Shown here piece by piece: positions 39,145 through 49,592 of a DNA stretch of 64,000 nt. Origin of the DNA: Scatophagus argus (taxonomy: Eukaryota; Chordata; Actinopteri; Scatophagidae); contig NC_058501.1 of NCBI RefSeq assembly GCF_020382885.2, positions 14,894,501-14,958,500 of the forward strand, read 5' to 3'. The first letter of the stretch is position 1, and each line of letters opens with the position of its first letter. The notes under the pieces were generated by a model. That model searched no databases and was not told the DNA's origin. It was given only the letters and a program-made list of their open reading frames with translations. The translations under genes and the position numbers were made by a program.

Positions 39145-40120
39145 TTATTGACTAGAAAGAAGGTAATGCTGGAGACAAGAGGGTAGAGGCAGCTTGTGTA
39201 TTTGATTGTGTCTCTGCTGTCCTAAATACTGCTGAATTGACAGTCCACATAAAGCCATCAGGCCAGGAGGATCACCTGGGAAGGAAGGAGAAAGAAACAC
39301 TCTGTTAGTCTGTATGTTATGTAAGACCCAAGCAGACATAATCATAGTTGATTTGTGTAAAAACCTCACACTCACGTGTGGCACCATTCAGATAGCGTAG
39401 TCGTATACTGGCTCCCCCTCTCACACTGCTCACTGCTGGGAACAGTTCCACTCCACAAGGGAGGTCTTTAAAAGCTACACCCAGGAAGCTGCCATCAACA
39501 ATAAATCCTAGGGTTCCTGCATCAGCATCCAGGACCAGTAGGATCCGCTCAGGGATAGGCAGAGGTGTGTGTGCCACCTTTGTGTGTGATGAAGTGGAAG
39601 ACTGTGGCCTATGATCCTCCACAGCCTCAGACTGACACCTCTTTCGCTTCTTCGGATAAAGCCCAAGACTCTGTCCAGCATGCCAGAGCTGATTGGTTTT
39701 GAGTTCCCAGCCCCAGGATTGTGAGTCTCCACCCACAAGCACTTTGTATCCTGAGGCCTGCAGAGGGCAGTTCTGCGTGGAAACGCCCAACACGGCGTGA
39801 CTCCCCCTGTGGTTGGAGTTCCACAGCAGTTCCCAGACATGAAGTCCGCTCTTCACCCCCATCTCGGCCCTCACCCCATCGCTGCTCCGCTCAACAGGTG
39901 AACGAGTCACTTCCTGTTTGCACGCTGACAGCAGGAAGTGAGGAGAGTGGTGGACAGAGCTCCAATGTGAGCGACCGTCTCCAGGAGCAACTGGAGAGGA
40001 GTTCAGAGTAACCGCGAGGCGAGAGGAGGTCGGGACGGCAAGCAGAGGAAAAACTGATGAAGAGGATGGAGGGCTGTCATCTGTCCTGCTGTACAGCCAA
40101 AGTGACAGTGAGAGACCCAT
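39145..40120 (-). CDS. SPRY domain- and SOCS box-containing protein, divergent SPSB member (2 coding exons)
   Basis: This is probably a substrate receptor of an elongin B/C-cullin 5 ubiquitin ligase. Exons are 39376-40120 (ATG at 40120, MGLSLSLWLYSRTDD) and 39145-39275; together they encode 291 residues. The SPRY core is clear: GLHVWELLWNSNHRGSHAVLGVST, SGYKVLVGGDSQSWGWEL, VLDADAGTLGFIVDGSFLGVAF, IRLRYLNG. The second exon carries the SOCS box with a BC-box-like LMALCGLSI and the terminal LPLPSCLQHYLL. Two features are unusual. An insert of about 25 residues beginning YPKKRKRCQSE, a classical nuclear-import-like basic string, sits in a SPRY loop. The substrate pocket also departs from SPSB1/2/4 (PVE for PVA, SSVRGG for SAVWGH). 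I cannot assign it to spsb1-4. Confidence 0.85.
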
Positions 40121-40429
40121 TGGTTTTCAGTCTTAGCAGGATTATGGTTAAGTGTTGTCAGAGAAGAACTTTGGAGAAGACAAGCAACAAAGAGAAGAAT
40201 AAATGTCAATAATCAATTCCTCAATAAAGTGTGCGTTTGTCATTTGTATATGCAAGTCAGTTCCATTCAGTTTAGTGTTTATTTGTGGTAAAACCACATG
40301 AAAAGGACTACAAATAATGATGTGGTTGTCATGATTAATCATTTTTTGTTGTTTTAATACAAGCTGGAGTTGGAACTGGTCAAGTAATTCTGACTGAGTT
40401 AAAGAAGAATATGATCAGGTAGTATATAG

Positions 40430-40830
40430 TCAAGTAGAGTGGGAAGTCAGTTGAAATACGCCAACAGAGATAAGAAGATAGGAAAAGGAAAGCAAAGAAA
40501 GGACTAAAATGCAATAATGTAGAATAGGTGGTGAAGCACAGTTAAGTAGAATAGACTTGGTATAGTACTAAAGTTTCATTAGACTAGACAGAAGTAGATG
40601 GGAATTTATGGGGAACAGACTAAAGTAGAGAGGAATAGGTATTGTAGGACAGACTGAAGTAAAAAGAGAACAAGGCAGAGTAGAGAAGAGTGAAGCAGAA
40701 CTGATGTAAAATAATGAATGTTAGAGTAGAGGAGAACAGGGTGGAGGACAGTACAGGTAAAAGTAAAGTGGAGTAGTGGTAGTATTGTTAGCCTACTGAA
40801 GTAAAAGTAGCAGTACAACTCTACTACTAT
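40430..40830. repeat. Degenerate purine-rich AGTAGA-like tract
   Basis: About 400 bases are strongly purine-biased on the + strand and full of variants of agtaga, agtaaa, agaata and ggaaca. This looks like an old decayed minisatellite. It lies upstream of the spsb ATG, probably in a 5' intron. Confidence 0.5.
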
Positions 40831-41234
40831 ACTACATTAAAATTTTGGCAGTCAAACTTTTGTTTGAATAAAAGTATTTAGGCATTTTCAGCAAAAGTAC
40901 CCACTTGATAACTATTAAAATACAGTGTTTCCCTCAAACACGAGTATAAAGCAGGCCTGGTTTGAAATCAAAATACTATACACTATATATAACATATATG
41001 TAGCTCAGAATTGTCCTGAAGCAGTACAGTACCGGAGCAAATGAAGGCCACTGGGTAAGGCAGAGCAGGACAAGTTAACATAGTTAAATGTGACGGAACG
41101 GAGTTAAGTAGCCAAGAAAGCATCAGAGGAGCTTAATATCAATTCTCGTGATGAACACATGTGGTTCACGTTATTTCATCTACTGGAACAGGTCACTGAA
41201 TACTTTCCTAATATGCTTCTAGTAAATCTCGAAA

Positions 41235-41510
41235 CCTTACCAGCTGTTTTCCTTCCCTGTGGGAGTTCAGTGGAGGCAGGTTCCCGTCACCCCCTGTCTG
41301 TATCTCTGTGTTTATAACGGCCTCTTATCAAGCATCCCTTGCGTCTTATCGCTGCTCGGTAACATAAACGCGCCGCCCGCTCCGGTGTTTTGGTTACAGG
41401 ATTTGAAACGACCTCCGAGACGGGAACAGCACAGTCCATCACCGCAGGCTGACGCCATACGAAGCCACAGTGACAAGGACGAGAGATCTTATGACGTGTT
41501 TATAAAATCA
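41235..41510 (-). promoter_or_regulatory. Possible spsb 5' non-coding exon and promoter
   Basis: This GC- and CpG-richer island (cgccgcccgctccgg about 41370) is bounded on the minus strand by acagctg|gtaagg, a splice donor near 41247. An acceptor-like ctgctaag lies close upstream of the spsb ATG. This makes a spliced 5' UTR plausible. There is no transcript evidence. Confidence 0.35.
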
Positions 41511-41559
41511 TGAACGCTGAAAAGAAATCATGTCTCGTCATAGATAAGATCAAAAGCTG

Positions 41560-41934
41560 CCATCAATATCCGTAATCTGTGCCCCCTCGAGTTTCTTTTC
41601 TCTTATCTCGTTCTGTAATGGATGTAAACATAAATGGCAAAACACAAGAAGAGGATCAAACTTGGGCTTTTATATAACAAGAAGAGAAAAATAAAATAGA
41701 AACCAAAGCGACTCATTGTTCCAGAAAGCGCATGCGCACGGAGATTTTAAGCCCTGGACGTTGTCTTGCAAACGATGTTTCAACATCGTTATCACTTTAT
41801 TTTATCCATCATTTCCTATTTTTTATTTGAGACTAACAAATTGATTAAAACTGTTCAAGGGCAATAATGACAATGAAATTTATATGGAAGTCACTCATTT
41901 TATACACAAAGAAAAAAACAGTCAAAACTGAAGA
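41560..41934. repeat. Right copy of the direct repeat of about 375 bp flanking spsb
   Basis: Near-identical to 38576-38947, including the gcgcatgcgc palindrome and the 20-bp inverted repeat (41771-41790). The two copies bracket the spsb gene at a spacing of about 2.6 kb. Confidence 0.85.
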
Positions 41935-41942
41935 CACTGAAG

Positions 41943-41998
41943 AACGATGTTTCAACATCGTTATCATTTTATTTTATTCATCATTTCCTATTTTTTTT
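41943..41998. repeat. Third, short copy of the inverted-repeat module
   Basis: The 20-bp inverted repeat recurs at 41943-41962, followed by the same atcattttattttattcatc sequence. This is a tandem echo of 41771-41825. Confidence 0.85.
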
Positions 41999-42269
41999 AT
42001 TTACTTTAATTTTTTTAGTTTTGGTTTTCTTTTTTCGACAGACCAGGTACTCAGCTCTATTAATAAGTAAAAACAGCAATACCACAGACCCATTTCGGAA
42101 CAATATACACCACTAGATTCTAAATATTGATGCATTACATTTCACCAGTGGAATTAGATTTACCTGGGGCAGAAACCCAGGTGATTTTTTTTTGTGTTGA
42201 AATAAAGACAGATAAGGATAGCACCAGTCGCTAGTTAAAGGTTAACATGCAAGATTTGCCAGTTGCTGT

Positions 42270-42480
42270 TTGTAAACAAACCATTTAAAGGTGCAGTGGG
42301 TAGGATAGTGGTTTTTTCCAGTCTGACTCACAAGTTGTCAAACGCCGTCGCTTTGTGTCAAGGGAATTTCAAAAAGACAACAAAAATGCCTCTAAAATCC
42401 CTAAAATCTGCATTTCATTAATGCAAGCACATTTGAGAAATATTGCAATTTCCACCGACTTCTAAAAGCATCTAAAAACT
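42270..42480. repeat. Possible fish interspersed repeat fragment
   Basis: The phrase aaaggtgcagtgggtaggat resembles the start of a repeat often seen in percomorph introns. A variant (ttaaaggcacactttgtagg) lies at about 27793. The assignment is from memory and no boundaries are visible. The rest of 42.0-43.2 kb shows nothing recognisable. Confidence 0.3.
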
Positions 42481-43242
42481 GTCTTCACAAATATGATTGT
42501 GGCTTTTGCAGTGCTCTACAATCATTTTCTGCGGGTTTGTTGGAAATAAGCTGACAACATGCCAAAGTGTGAACAAAGAGAGTCTGCAAAATAAAGTGAA
42601 CAGCTCCTCGTTCTTTTCATAGTTTGCTTTGGCAAACACAGTTGGCATGGCTGTAACATAATTCCTCTTACTCGCCTAAATAGAATCTAGTTAGACAGGC
42701 CAAAAACAAAACACTGAACAAAGTCAAGACATAACGTGGCTGTTTGTTTGGAGCTATGCACACTGTTGGTCAGTTAAATATAAAGCCTGAGATATATTAG
42801 ATTTAGTGATGTCTTGTTGTCAACAAATTTGCTTAGTACAAACAGTACAGCAAAAATAATACCAATTTATCTCCACAAACCCTTTGTCTCATCTGCTAAC
42901 ACTGAAGGTCTACATAATTTGTTTGTTTTTGTTTTGTTTTGTTTTTGGTGAACTATTTCCTGTCTCTTACCAGAAGCGTTCTTCTTTTAGTAAACCGGCT
43001 GAGCACGTAAAAAACATCAGACCCAGCAATGCCCCAACAGCAACCTTGTTCCTCTCTGACTCACATGTCAGATCTGAAAAAATATTTATCACAAACACTA
43101 TATTAGAATTACATACTGTGCATTAAAGGCTTTCCTAAATGACTGTTCACGTAAAGATTTATGTTTTTTATTGATGACAACAGAATGAGGTGCAAGAACG
43201 ATTTTGGCTCAGTAACATTTAAGTTACTTTTGTCACTCTCTT

Positions 43243-43527
43243 GCCCCAGTCGTAAGGCTTGGGCCTCTTGAGGCTGGCACGCTGCACCATACAGGTGATT
43301 TTCTCTCCTGGTGTGGGTGTAAACTCCAGATAGGAGTGGATCTGGTGAAGCCAAATCCGTTTGGGCAGTTCCTCAGTCGATGTCACATCAGATGTCGCCT
43401 CGTTTCTGTTTCTCAACCAATTCACTCTGATTTATTTAGGATAAAAGTTATACACGCAGCAGATGAGTATGCCTGGATGTTTGCTGACTGCTGCCTCAAC
43501 TGACGTAAGCCTGGTGAAGGGTTGGGG
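43243..43527 (-). pseudogene. MHC class II beta-2 domain pseudo-exon
   Basis: On the minus strand this reads as a class II beta immunoglobulin-like domain: PGI..CCVYNFYPK, RVNWLRNRNEATSDVTSTEE, WLHQIHSYLEFTPTPGEK, ITCMVQ, YDWG. It has an in-frame TAA directly after FYPK. The upstream end has drifted (NPSPGLRQLRQQS for the usual EPSIWLRSVEAAD). No signal, beta-1 or membrane exons belong to it nearby. It is about 85% similar by eye to the intact beta-2 exon at 48206-48487, so it is older than the second unit to its right. Confidence 0.8.
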
Positions 43528-44898
43528 AAAGAGTGCGTACGCAAAGTTAGCATGAAATTACAGATATTTATGACATGCCAGTTCAGTACAGGGTGCCAAT
43601 AGGAGACGAAAATGAAGAAGTACTGGGGATGAAAAATGACCAAGTCAGCAGTCAAACGTAGCGATGAACCTACTGTGAATTTCCACCTCAGTCTGCAGCT
43701 TCCCTTAACTACTGCTGAGCTTTATGGTGAGTTTCATCAGTTGCCCGTAACTTGACAGTTTTTGTTCACTCTCTCCTCTCTCATCGCCTTTTTGGATGCA
43801 GGTTTTGGATGTTTTCAATTTAAATTACCTTCTCAGAGTCAAACGACAAGGAGACAAAGTTAGCGACTGACCAGTCAACATAGTGGAGCATTTAGCAACT
43901 TAAAAGACCAAAAAGATATGGGCCATAAACAGAGCTAAAACAGAGCGAGATTGAATATTGGACTTTAATACATCATGTGGCCAGAAACAGTCCAAACGTC
44001 TCCAGAGGAATAACAATGTGGCTCTGTAACTTCTGACTGGGAAAACAAAAGAAACAATTTGCTAGCAAGTTTGCCTCACATCAGCTTAAAAGGTGATATG
44101 TCAATATTGTATGCAAAACTTTATTCTGTTGCCCCCCCCCCAAATTGACAAAAAAAATCATCTATTGCAATTTTAATAATTATGAAGAAGAAAAGATTTT
44201 GTTCATGTTTGTTTATTCATGATGGAAAACCTCAGTTTGTTCACATGTCCCATCAGTAAAGTCTGTTAAATGACTCTTGTTCAGTGATTTCATGTACAGA
44301 TTCACTTCATCCACACATTCACTTTGTTTGAGCAGAATCTGGGCTGTGTACAAGGACGTAATTAATGTCCTCCTTATTGATTATTATCGGGGGTAATTAC
44401 ACTTTTAGAACACCTCATTTGGACTTCAATTTGGACAGCAAAAACATCTTTCGGCCTGTCAAACAAAGGAATGTAAACATAAATAAAGATAAAACATTAA
44501 TAAATGATAAAAAAAAATCTTGCTTTAAATCACAAAAGTCAGACATAATTTTGACTTAATGTCAAGACTGCAATATTCTTGGTTCTTTTTCATTTTACTA
44601 AATGGCCTTTCGTAGCTATTTGTAAGTGACGGTCAGCTTAGAGCTCAGACACATTTAGATTTTCATCACTTCAGGTGATAAGCAGTGAGAGCCTCCAAAC
44701 AGACCACTAAAACAAGCTCAGGCATTTACAGAACAACAAGTGAGAAGATGTCAAAGCATCATCCAGAATGTTTGACTGACAGCTGATCTCAGTGCAGTGA
44801 AGAGATACCACAACATTCAATTCTTAGCAACAAACATAAAGATAAAATAAGTTGAAGAGTTAAAGAATTTAACCCACTGCCCTTTAAATGACTTATGT
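43528..44898. other. Gene-free interval left of the TRIM gene
   Basis: No gene is recognised. Part of about 43.68-44.0 kb resembles a percomorph interspersed repeat (gattgaatattggacttta, ggccagaaacag). From 44411 the sequence is the left end of the duplicated MHC/TRIM unit. Confidence 0.4.
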
Positions 44899-46563
44899 CT
44901 ATTTCAATTTACACAACTCAGCGGTGGTTTTATAGCAAAGACAAAGTCCAGCATGGAGGGGCTGAGTGAAGGTGGTCTGGACTCTGTGGAGGAGAGTCAT
45001 GGTTTCAGAGATGCTGTAGAAGGACAGAATACCTGCACTGTGATCCAGGTACACGCCTACCTTGGAGGACAGAGGACCTGAGACAGGAGTTCTGATACTA
45101 TTGTAATAAAACTCGTACCAGTCTGGGTAACAACATAACGACCAAGATTTGTCATTGAATCCAAATCTACATTCATCTGACCCCTCTGCTCTGCTGATAT
45201 TGTTGTATGCGACTGTCACACAAACTCCTTTCCCTCTCCACTCCACCTCCCAGTAACAACATCCAGTCAGACTCTGCCTACTCATTGCCTGAGGCCAATG
45301 AGTGAATCTGTTTGGGTGACTACTATAAGACTGATGCTGTTTCATTCTTGATGCTTTTCTGTTCCCCTCAAAAAATAACAGCTGTGTGTGTGCCGTGTTT
45401 GGGTCCAGTGTGATTTCACATGAATATTTTAAGAAGTCAGCTCTGGTCTTGGGCTGAGGCTCTGACAGTAAAACATCCACTTCTGTCACTGAGATGCTTG
45501 CCCATATTTCACTCAGAATGTCCTGTAGTTTCTTTCTGAGCTCTGACACAGCAGCTGTCACATCCTCAAAGTACCTGAGAGGACGGATGTTGATTCTGGA
45601 TAAGTCTGTGGACTCACTGAGTCCTGACAGTGAGGGATAGTTGTCCAGGAACTGGGTGTGATCCTCTGTGTGTGAGAACGTCTCCAGGTCAGCTTCTTTC
45701 CTCTTCAGCTCGGTGATCTCCTGCTCCAGCTTCTCCTGAAGCTCTTTGACTTGATTCACTTTAGTTTGCTGTTGGGATCTGATCTGCTGTGTCACATCAG
45801 AGCTTCTTTTCTCAATGAGACGGATTAGGTGAGTGAAGATCTTCTCACTGTGCTCCACTGCTTTAGCAGCAGAGTGATTGATGGCCTCCTTCTCCTGTTG
45901 AAGCACCTCCACATCCTTCTCTCTGTCCTGGATTCTCTGCTGGATGTTTTGTCGACACACCTCAAGCTGTCTTTGCTTCTCAGTCCTTTCTGCTGAAGCT
46001 GACACTGTGTTGTGGCCTTTATGTGCATCCATGGAGCAGAGATAACAGATACACTGCTGATCAGTACGGCAGAACATCTTCATCACCTCATTGTGAGAAG
46101 AGCAGATGTTCCCTTGCAGCTTTTTAGTGGGCTCCCCCAGCTTGTGTTTTTCATAGGCAGGTAATTGATAGTGAGGCTGGAGGTGTTTCTCACAGTAAGA
46201 GACCAGACAGACCAGACAAGACTTGAGGGCTTTTAGTTTTTTCCCAGTGCAGACATCACAGGCCACATCCTTGGGTCCAGCATAGCAGTCATCAGCTGGA
46301 ACAGCTTGGAGTCCAGTCTTCTTCAGCTCCTCCACTAAAACTGCTAACATGGTGTTTTTCATCATGACAGGCCTCAGAGTGAAGGTCTGCCTACACTGAG
46401 GGCAGCTGTGGATTCTTTTCTCGTCCTCTTCATCCCAGTGGGTTGTAATACAGTTCATGCAGTAGCTGTGTCCACAGGGAGTAGTCACAGGATCCTTCAG
46501 TAGATCCAGACAGATGGAACAGTAGAAGGTTTCCCGGTTCAGCTGAACTCCTCTCTGCGCCAT
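44899..46563 (-). CDS. TRIM-family E3 ubiquitin ligase, fish TRIM (RING, B-box, coiled coil, PRY-SPRY)
   Basis: A single-exon gene of 554 residues from the ATG at 46563 (MAQRGVQLNRETFYC). This is the standard start of fish TRIM genes of this type; the longer frame upstream lacks an ATG. Domains in order: C3HC4 RING (CSICLDLLKDPV..CGHSYC..C..CPQC), B-box 1-like [15 protein letters not shown]-box 2 (CSSHNEVMKMFC..CYLC..HKGH), coiled coil of about 150 residues rich in E, Q and K, then PRY ([11 protein letters not shown]) and SPRY ([35 protein letters not shown]). Fish TRIMs of this kind are lineage-expanded and often act in antiviral or innate signalling. A specific role here is inference. The next genes to the right are MHC class II. 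Confidence 0.9.
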   Translation of the reverse strand: MAQRGVQLNRETFYCSICLDLLKDPVTTPCGHSYCMNCITTHWDEEDEKRIHSCPQCRQTFTLRPVMMKNTMLAVLVEELKKTGLQAVPADDCYAGPKDVACDVCTGKKLKALKSCLVCLVSYCEKHLQPHYQLPAYEKHKLGEPTKKLQGNICSSHNEVMKMFCRTDQQCICYLCSMDAHKGHNTVSASAERTEKQRQLEVCRQNIQQRIQDREKDVEVLQQEKEAINHSAAKAVEHSEKIFTHLIRLIEKRSSDVTQQIRSQQQTKVNQVKELQEKLEQEITELKRKEADLETFSHTEDHTQFLDNYPSLSGLSESTDLSRINIRPLRYFEDVTAAVSELRKKLQDILSEIWASISVTEVDVLLSEPQPKTRADFLKYSCEITLDPNTAHTQLLFFEGNRKASRMKQHQSYSSHPNRFTHWPQAMSRQSLTGCCYWEVEWRGKGVCVTVAYNNISRAEGSDECRFGFNDKSWSLCCYPDWYEFYYNSIRTPVSGPLSSKVGVYLDHSAGILSFYSISETMTLLHRVQTTFTQPLHAGLCLCYKTTAELCKLK

Positions 46564-46599
46564 TTCACCTCTCAGTGACAACAACTGTCTGACTCTCAC

Positions 46600-47748
46600 T
46601 TCCTCATAACTGAAACCAGTTTGGGCTCCTCAACATAGGTCTCAGCAGCAAATGAAGGCAGTTAGCCCATGCTCTTTGCTACTAAGGTGGTTACACCCAT
46701 CGTCAGACAGAAGGGGAGGGAACAAGAAAACCTAAGGACAGAGTGTTTGACATAAGAGAGAAGAAGTAGGGCTTATCGAGCTTTGATTCATTCCAGTGCA
46801 GTGAATCTGAGCTTTCTGTTCTCATTTACGTTGAAGCATCAGTTAAAACCTGCTACACATTTGAAAACATTTCACTTTTCAGTTTTAAAACATGTTTCTG
46901 CTCCTCAGGCTTTGCTGATGGCTCCATAATTCTCCAACTCTTCTTCCAGTTAAAGTCACAATTTGCAATCTGCACAGCCTCTGACACCCTGTGTCCTAAG
47001 TCCCTCGATTCTGATAAAGAAAAACGTCCACAATAAAGGGTGCTGCTAACATTAGCTCAGCTTGATTCTCTGATAATTTAAGGCCCAGTTGTCTAATGTC
47101 TAAAATCCTCTTAGCTTTTGTTAAAATGATGAAGACCAAAAACTGTAAAACAGAAAAACTGAGTCCAACCATAGAAATAAGAAAATATATCAATTTTATT
47201 TCATAGATTGAAGACAGAATTTCAATTATGTTACAGTAATCAAAACACTGTAAACAACTAATATGATATGAGACCAATATGTGACCAGTTTTATTTTTCT
47301 AGAGTGCTTAATAAAATTATTTATACAGTTTTAATGGCGACTGGGAGTCATATATTTGAAACTGGCATTTTCCTAATCTATGCTATCTATCTATCTATGC
47401 TCACAGAGCTGCTGACCGTTGCTGAAGGTGTGTAATAATTTCTCTGTGAGTTTGTCATTGAGTTCAAACAACTCATTGGAGAAGAGCAAAATATTAATAC
47501 AGGCTACAACATTAGAGGTCTATAGGAGGAAATAGCGGTACTGAAATCTATAGCCATAAATGATGAACATACACTTAACCCCCAATTTGCTCCCTGGGCG
47601 CCTGATAGCGGCAGCCCACTGCTCCTGAGTGTGTGTTCACTGCATGTGGGCGTTGCAATGTGTGTTCAACCAACGATGGGTTAAATGTAGAGGAAAAATT
47701 CAGTGTACGTAAAATTATATATACCACCAATAAAGCTGATTTTTCTTC
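46600..47748. other. Interval between TRIM and class II beta genes
   Basis: No gene is recognised. The portion 47003-47240 is duplicated at 54095-54336. A fish repeat fragment (ctgctcctgagtgtgtgttcactg, then gggttaaatgtagagg) lies about 47585-47735, directly beside the last class II beta exon. The minus-strand 3' UTR of that gene probably runs through it. Confidence 0.45.
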
Positions 47749-49592
47749 TTAAAGTGTGTGCTCTGGATAAAACACCTGTAGGGGAAAATTCATTATTGAA
47801 GTAGATATGTGACATGATGCTACAAATGTTTCAGACAAACCGACAGAAAGAAGATTTTTAAATGTAAATGCCTACCTCAGTTGTTGGCACCAAAACAAGT
47901 GCTGCAATCATAAGAAAAAAAATACAGATTATGAGGTCCAAGCTGTTATCGTAAGAGGGAAAATTTTAGTGTAAGGTCAATATGAATTAGAATTTGTCTC
48001 ACCAGAAGATTTCTTGTAATAAATAAGCCCAGCAACTATAAAGACCAGACCAAAAAGCATCCCCGCTGCCCCAACAGTGATCTTAACCATCCCTGGGTCA
48101 GACTTGGGCTCTGAAAAGACAGTTATTGTGAACAATACATCATTTTTTCATTCCATTCATTGATAACACGTGATAATTCACGTGTCCACATCAACACCCT
48201 CTTACCCCAGTCATAAAGCTTGGGTTCCTTGAGGCTCACATGCTGAACCATACAGGTGATTTTCTCTCCTGGTGTGGGTGTAAACTCCAGATAGGAGTGG
48301 ATCTGGTAGAGCCAATTCCCATTGGGCAGTTCCTCAGTTGAAGTCACATCAGATGTTGCTTCCTTTCCATTCCTCAGCCAAGTCACTTTGATTTGTTTAG
48401 GATAAAAGTTGTACACGCTGCAGAGAAGCATACCTGGATGTTTGCTGTCCGCTGCCTCAACTGATCTCAGCCAAATGGAGGGTTCAACTAAAGAGAGAGA
48501 TAAACCAAGACGCACACATACATCTTTATAAAATGCTATATCTTTGTACATTGTACATTGTACAATTTGCCTTTAAAGCAAAAGTTCAACATTTTGGGCT
48601 GTTCTGGGAGTCTCAGTTGATGCTAATATTTTTTTTCTGAAATGTTAATGAGTAATCTTTAAGATGGGAAGTCACTGGACACAAGCCTTATTCATCTCCA
48701 ACTAACTCATTTTAGAATCGTGACAAATCTCAGCCAGATCGCTTGTTGTTTGACTCGCAAAATATTTAAGACGATGGAGGAAGCTGGCGGGTTGCCATCT
48801 TTGTTTTGATTCTCTTGGTTTATTATCTTTTAGAGAAACTGATCTGTATGCATGCTAGTACAAGAGAGGCAAAAATGGAGACAAACCAGCTCCAGTTGTC
48901 ATGCTAAGCTAAGCAGCTGTTGACTGCAGCCTTATTTTTAATGGACATATATAAGAGTGGTATTGATCTTCTGATAGAACTCCCAGGAAGGAAGAGGAAA
49001 AGCACATTTCCTTAAACTTTTGCATTAAGCAATTTCTGTTCTGCAACAATCACCTGATGTTAGAAGGCTATAAATCAATGGAATATTTTTTTTGCAAAGA
49101 TTTGTTTTCCAGATTTGATGTGACATAAATCTTGGATCTTTGTTGAGGATATCTGCAAATTGTTTTCCTTGCTTCGTAAAGCCAGTCACTGCTCCCACAG
49201 TGCTGTTGTACTGGATTGCCATCACCTTGTTGAAGGAGGCCTGCTCCAGGTACACGGCATCATGGCCATCATAGGAACTAAACTGGCAGCGAGCCAAATA
49301 CTGGCCATAATAATCTGCAAAAAATAAAACCAACAGATATCAGTTGATATGGCTTGTTAGTTGTATTCTGTAGTTCATTTAATGTTATCATACAGTGGAC
49401 TCTAAAGCTAAAAATATGAAGAAAGGCGTGTCTGTCTCTATTGTTATGCACTACTTTTTCTAGCAAGTTAAACAAGTTTGACTTCACTTGAATAGTGAAA
49501 AACCAAAAACAATGATTGGTCTTGCTTTTATGTTACTTACCTGCTCTTGAAAGCGACAACAGGAGAGTAAAGAAGCCGATGGCATGGGACAT
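47749..49592 (-). CDS. MHC class II beta chain, intact (6 exons)
   Basis: The beta chain of the peptide-presenting class II heterodimer; 251 residues. Exons: 49541-49592 (signal, MSHAIGFFTLLLSLSRA), 49054-49314 (beta-1), 48206-48487 (beta-2), 48003-48110 (connecting peptide and membrane helix), 47876-47901 and 47749-47775 (tail ALVLVPTTE then VFYPEHTL). Phases fit throughout. Beta-1 begins DYYGQYLARCQFSS, has its two cysteines (RCQ and NLCKKN) and an N-glycosylation site YNSTVG. Beta-2 has LLCSVYNFYPK and ITCMVQH cysteines, NGKEATSDVTSTEE and YDWG. The membrane helix (VKITVGAAGMLFGLVFIVAGLIYY) has GxxG spacing used for alpha/beta pairing. Beta-1 is divergent from typical fish DAB-type genes, so a non-classical lineage is possible. 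The partner alpha gene lies 1.7 kb to its right. Confidence 0.92.
48573..49025. mobile_element. MITE-like element in class II beta intron 2
   Basis: The ends look like imperfect inverted repeats: gcaaaagttcaacatttt at the left, and gcaaaagtttaaggaaatgt reading inward from the right. The interior (catgctaagctaagcagctg, gagtggtattgatcttctgat) resembles a repeat common in percomorph introns. No transposase is present. Confidence 0.5.

Noticed and set aside
41259-41513. Open frame of 84 codons on the + strand over the presumed spsb promoter
   Set aside because: No ATG at its start, CpG-rich composition that favours open frames, and no known domain.
46996-47277. Small hydrophobic open frame (MVGLSFSVLQFLVFIILTK..) present in both units at about 47.1 and 54.2 kb
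   Set aside because: Its presence twice is explained by the segmental duplication. It is AT-rich, has no recognisable domain, and its open state over about 60 codons is weak evidence.
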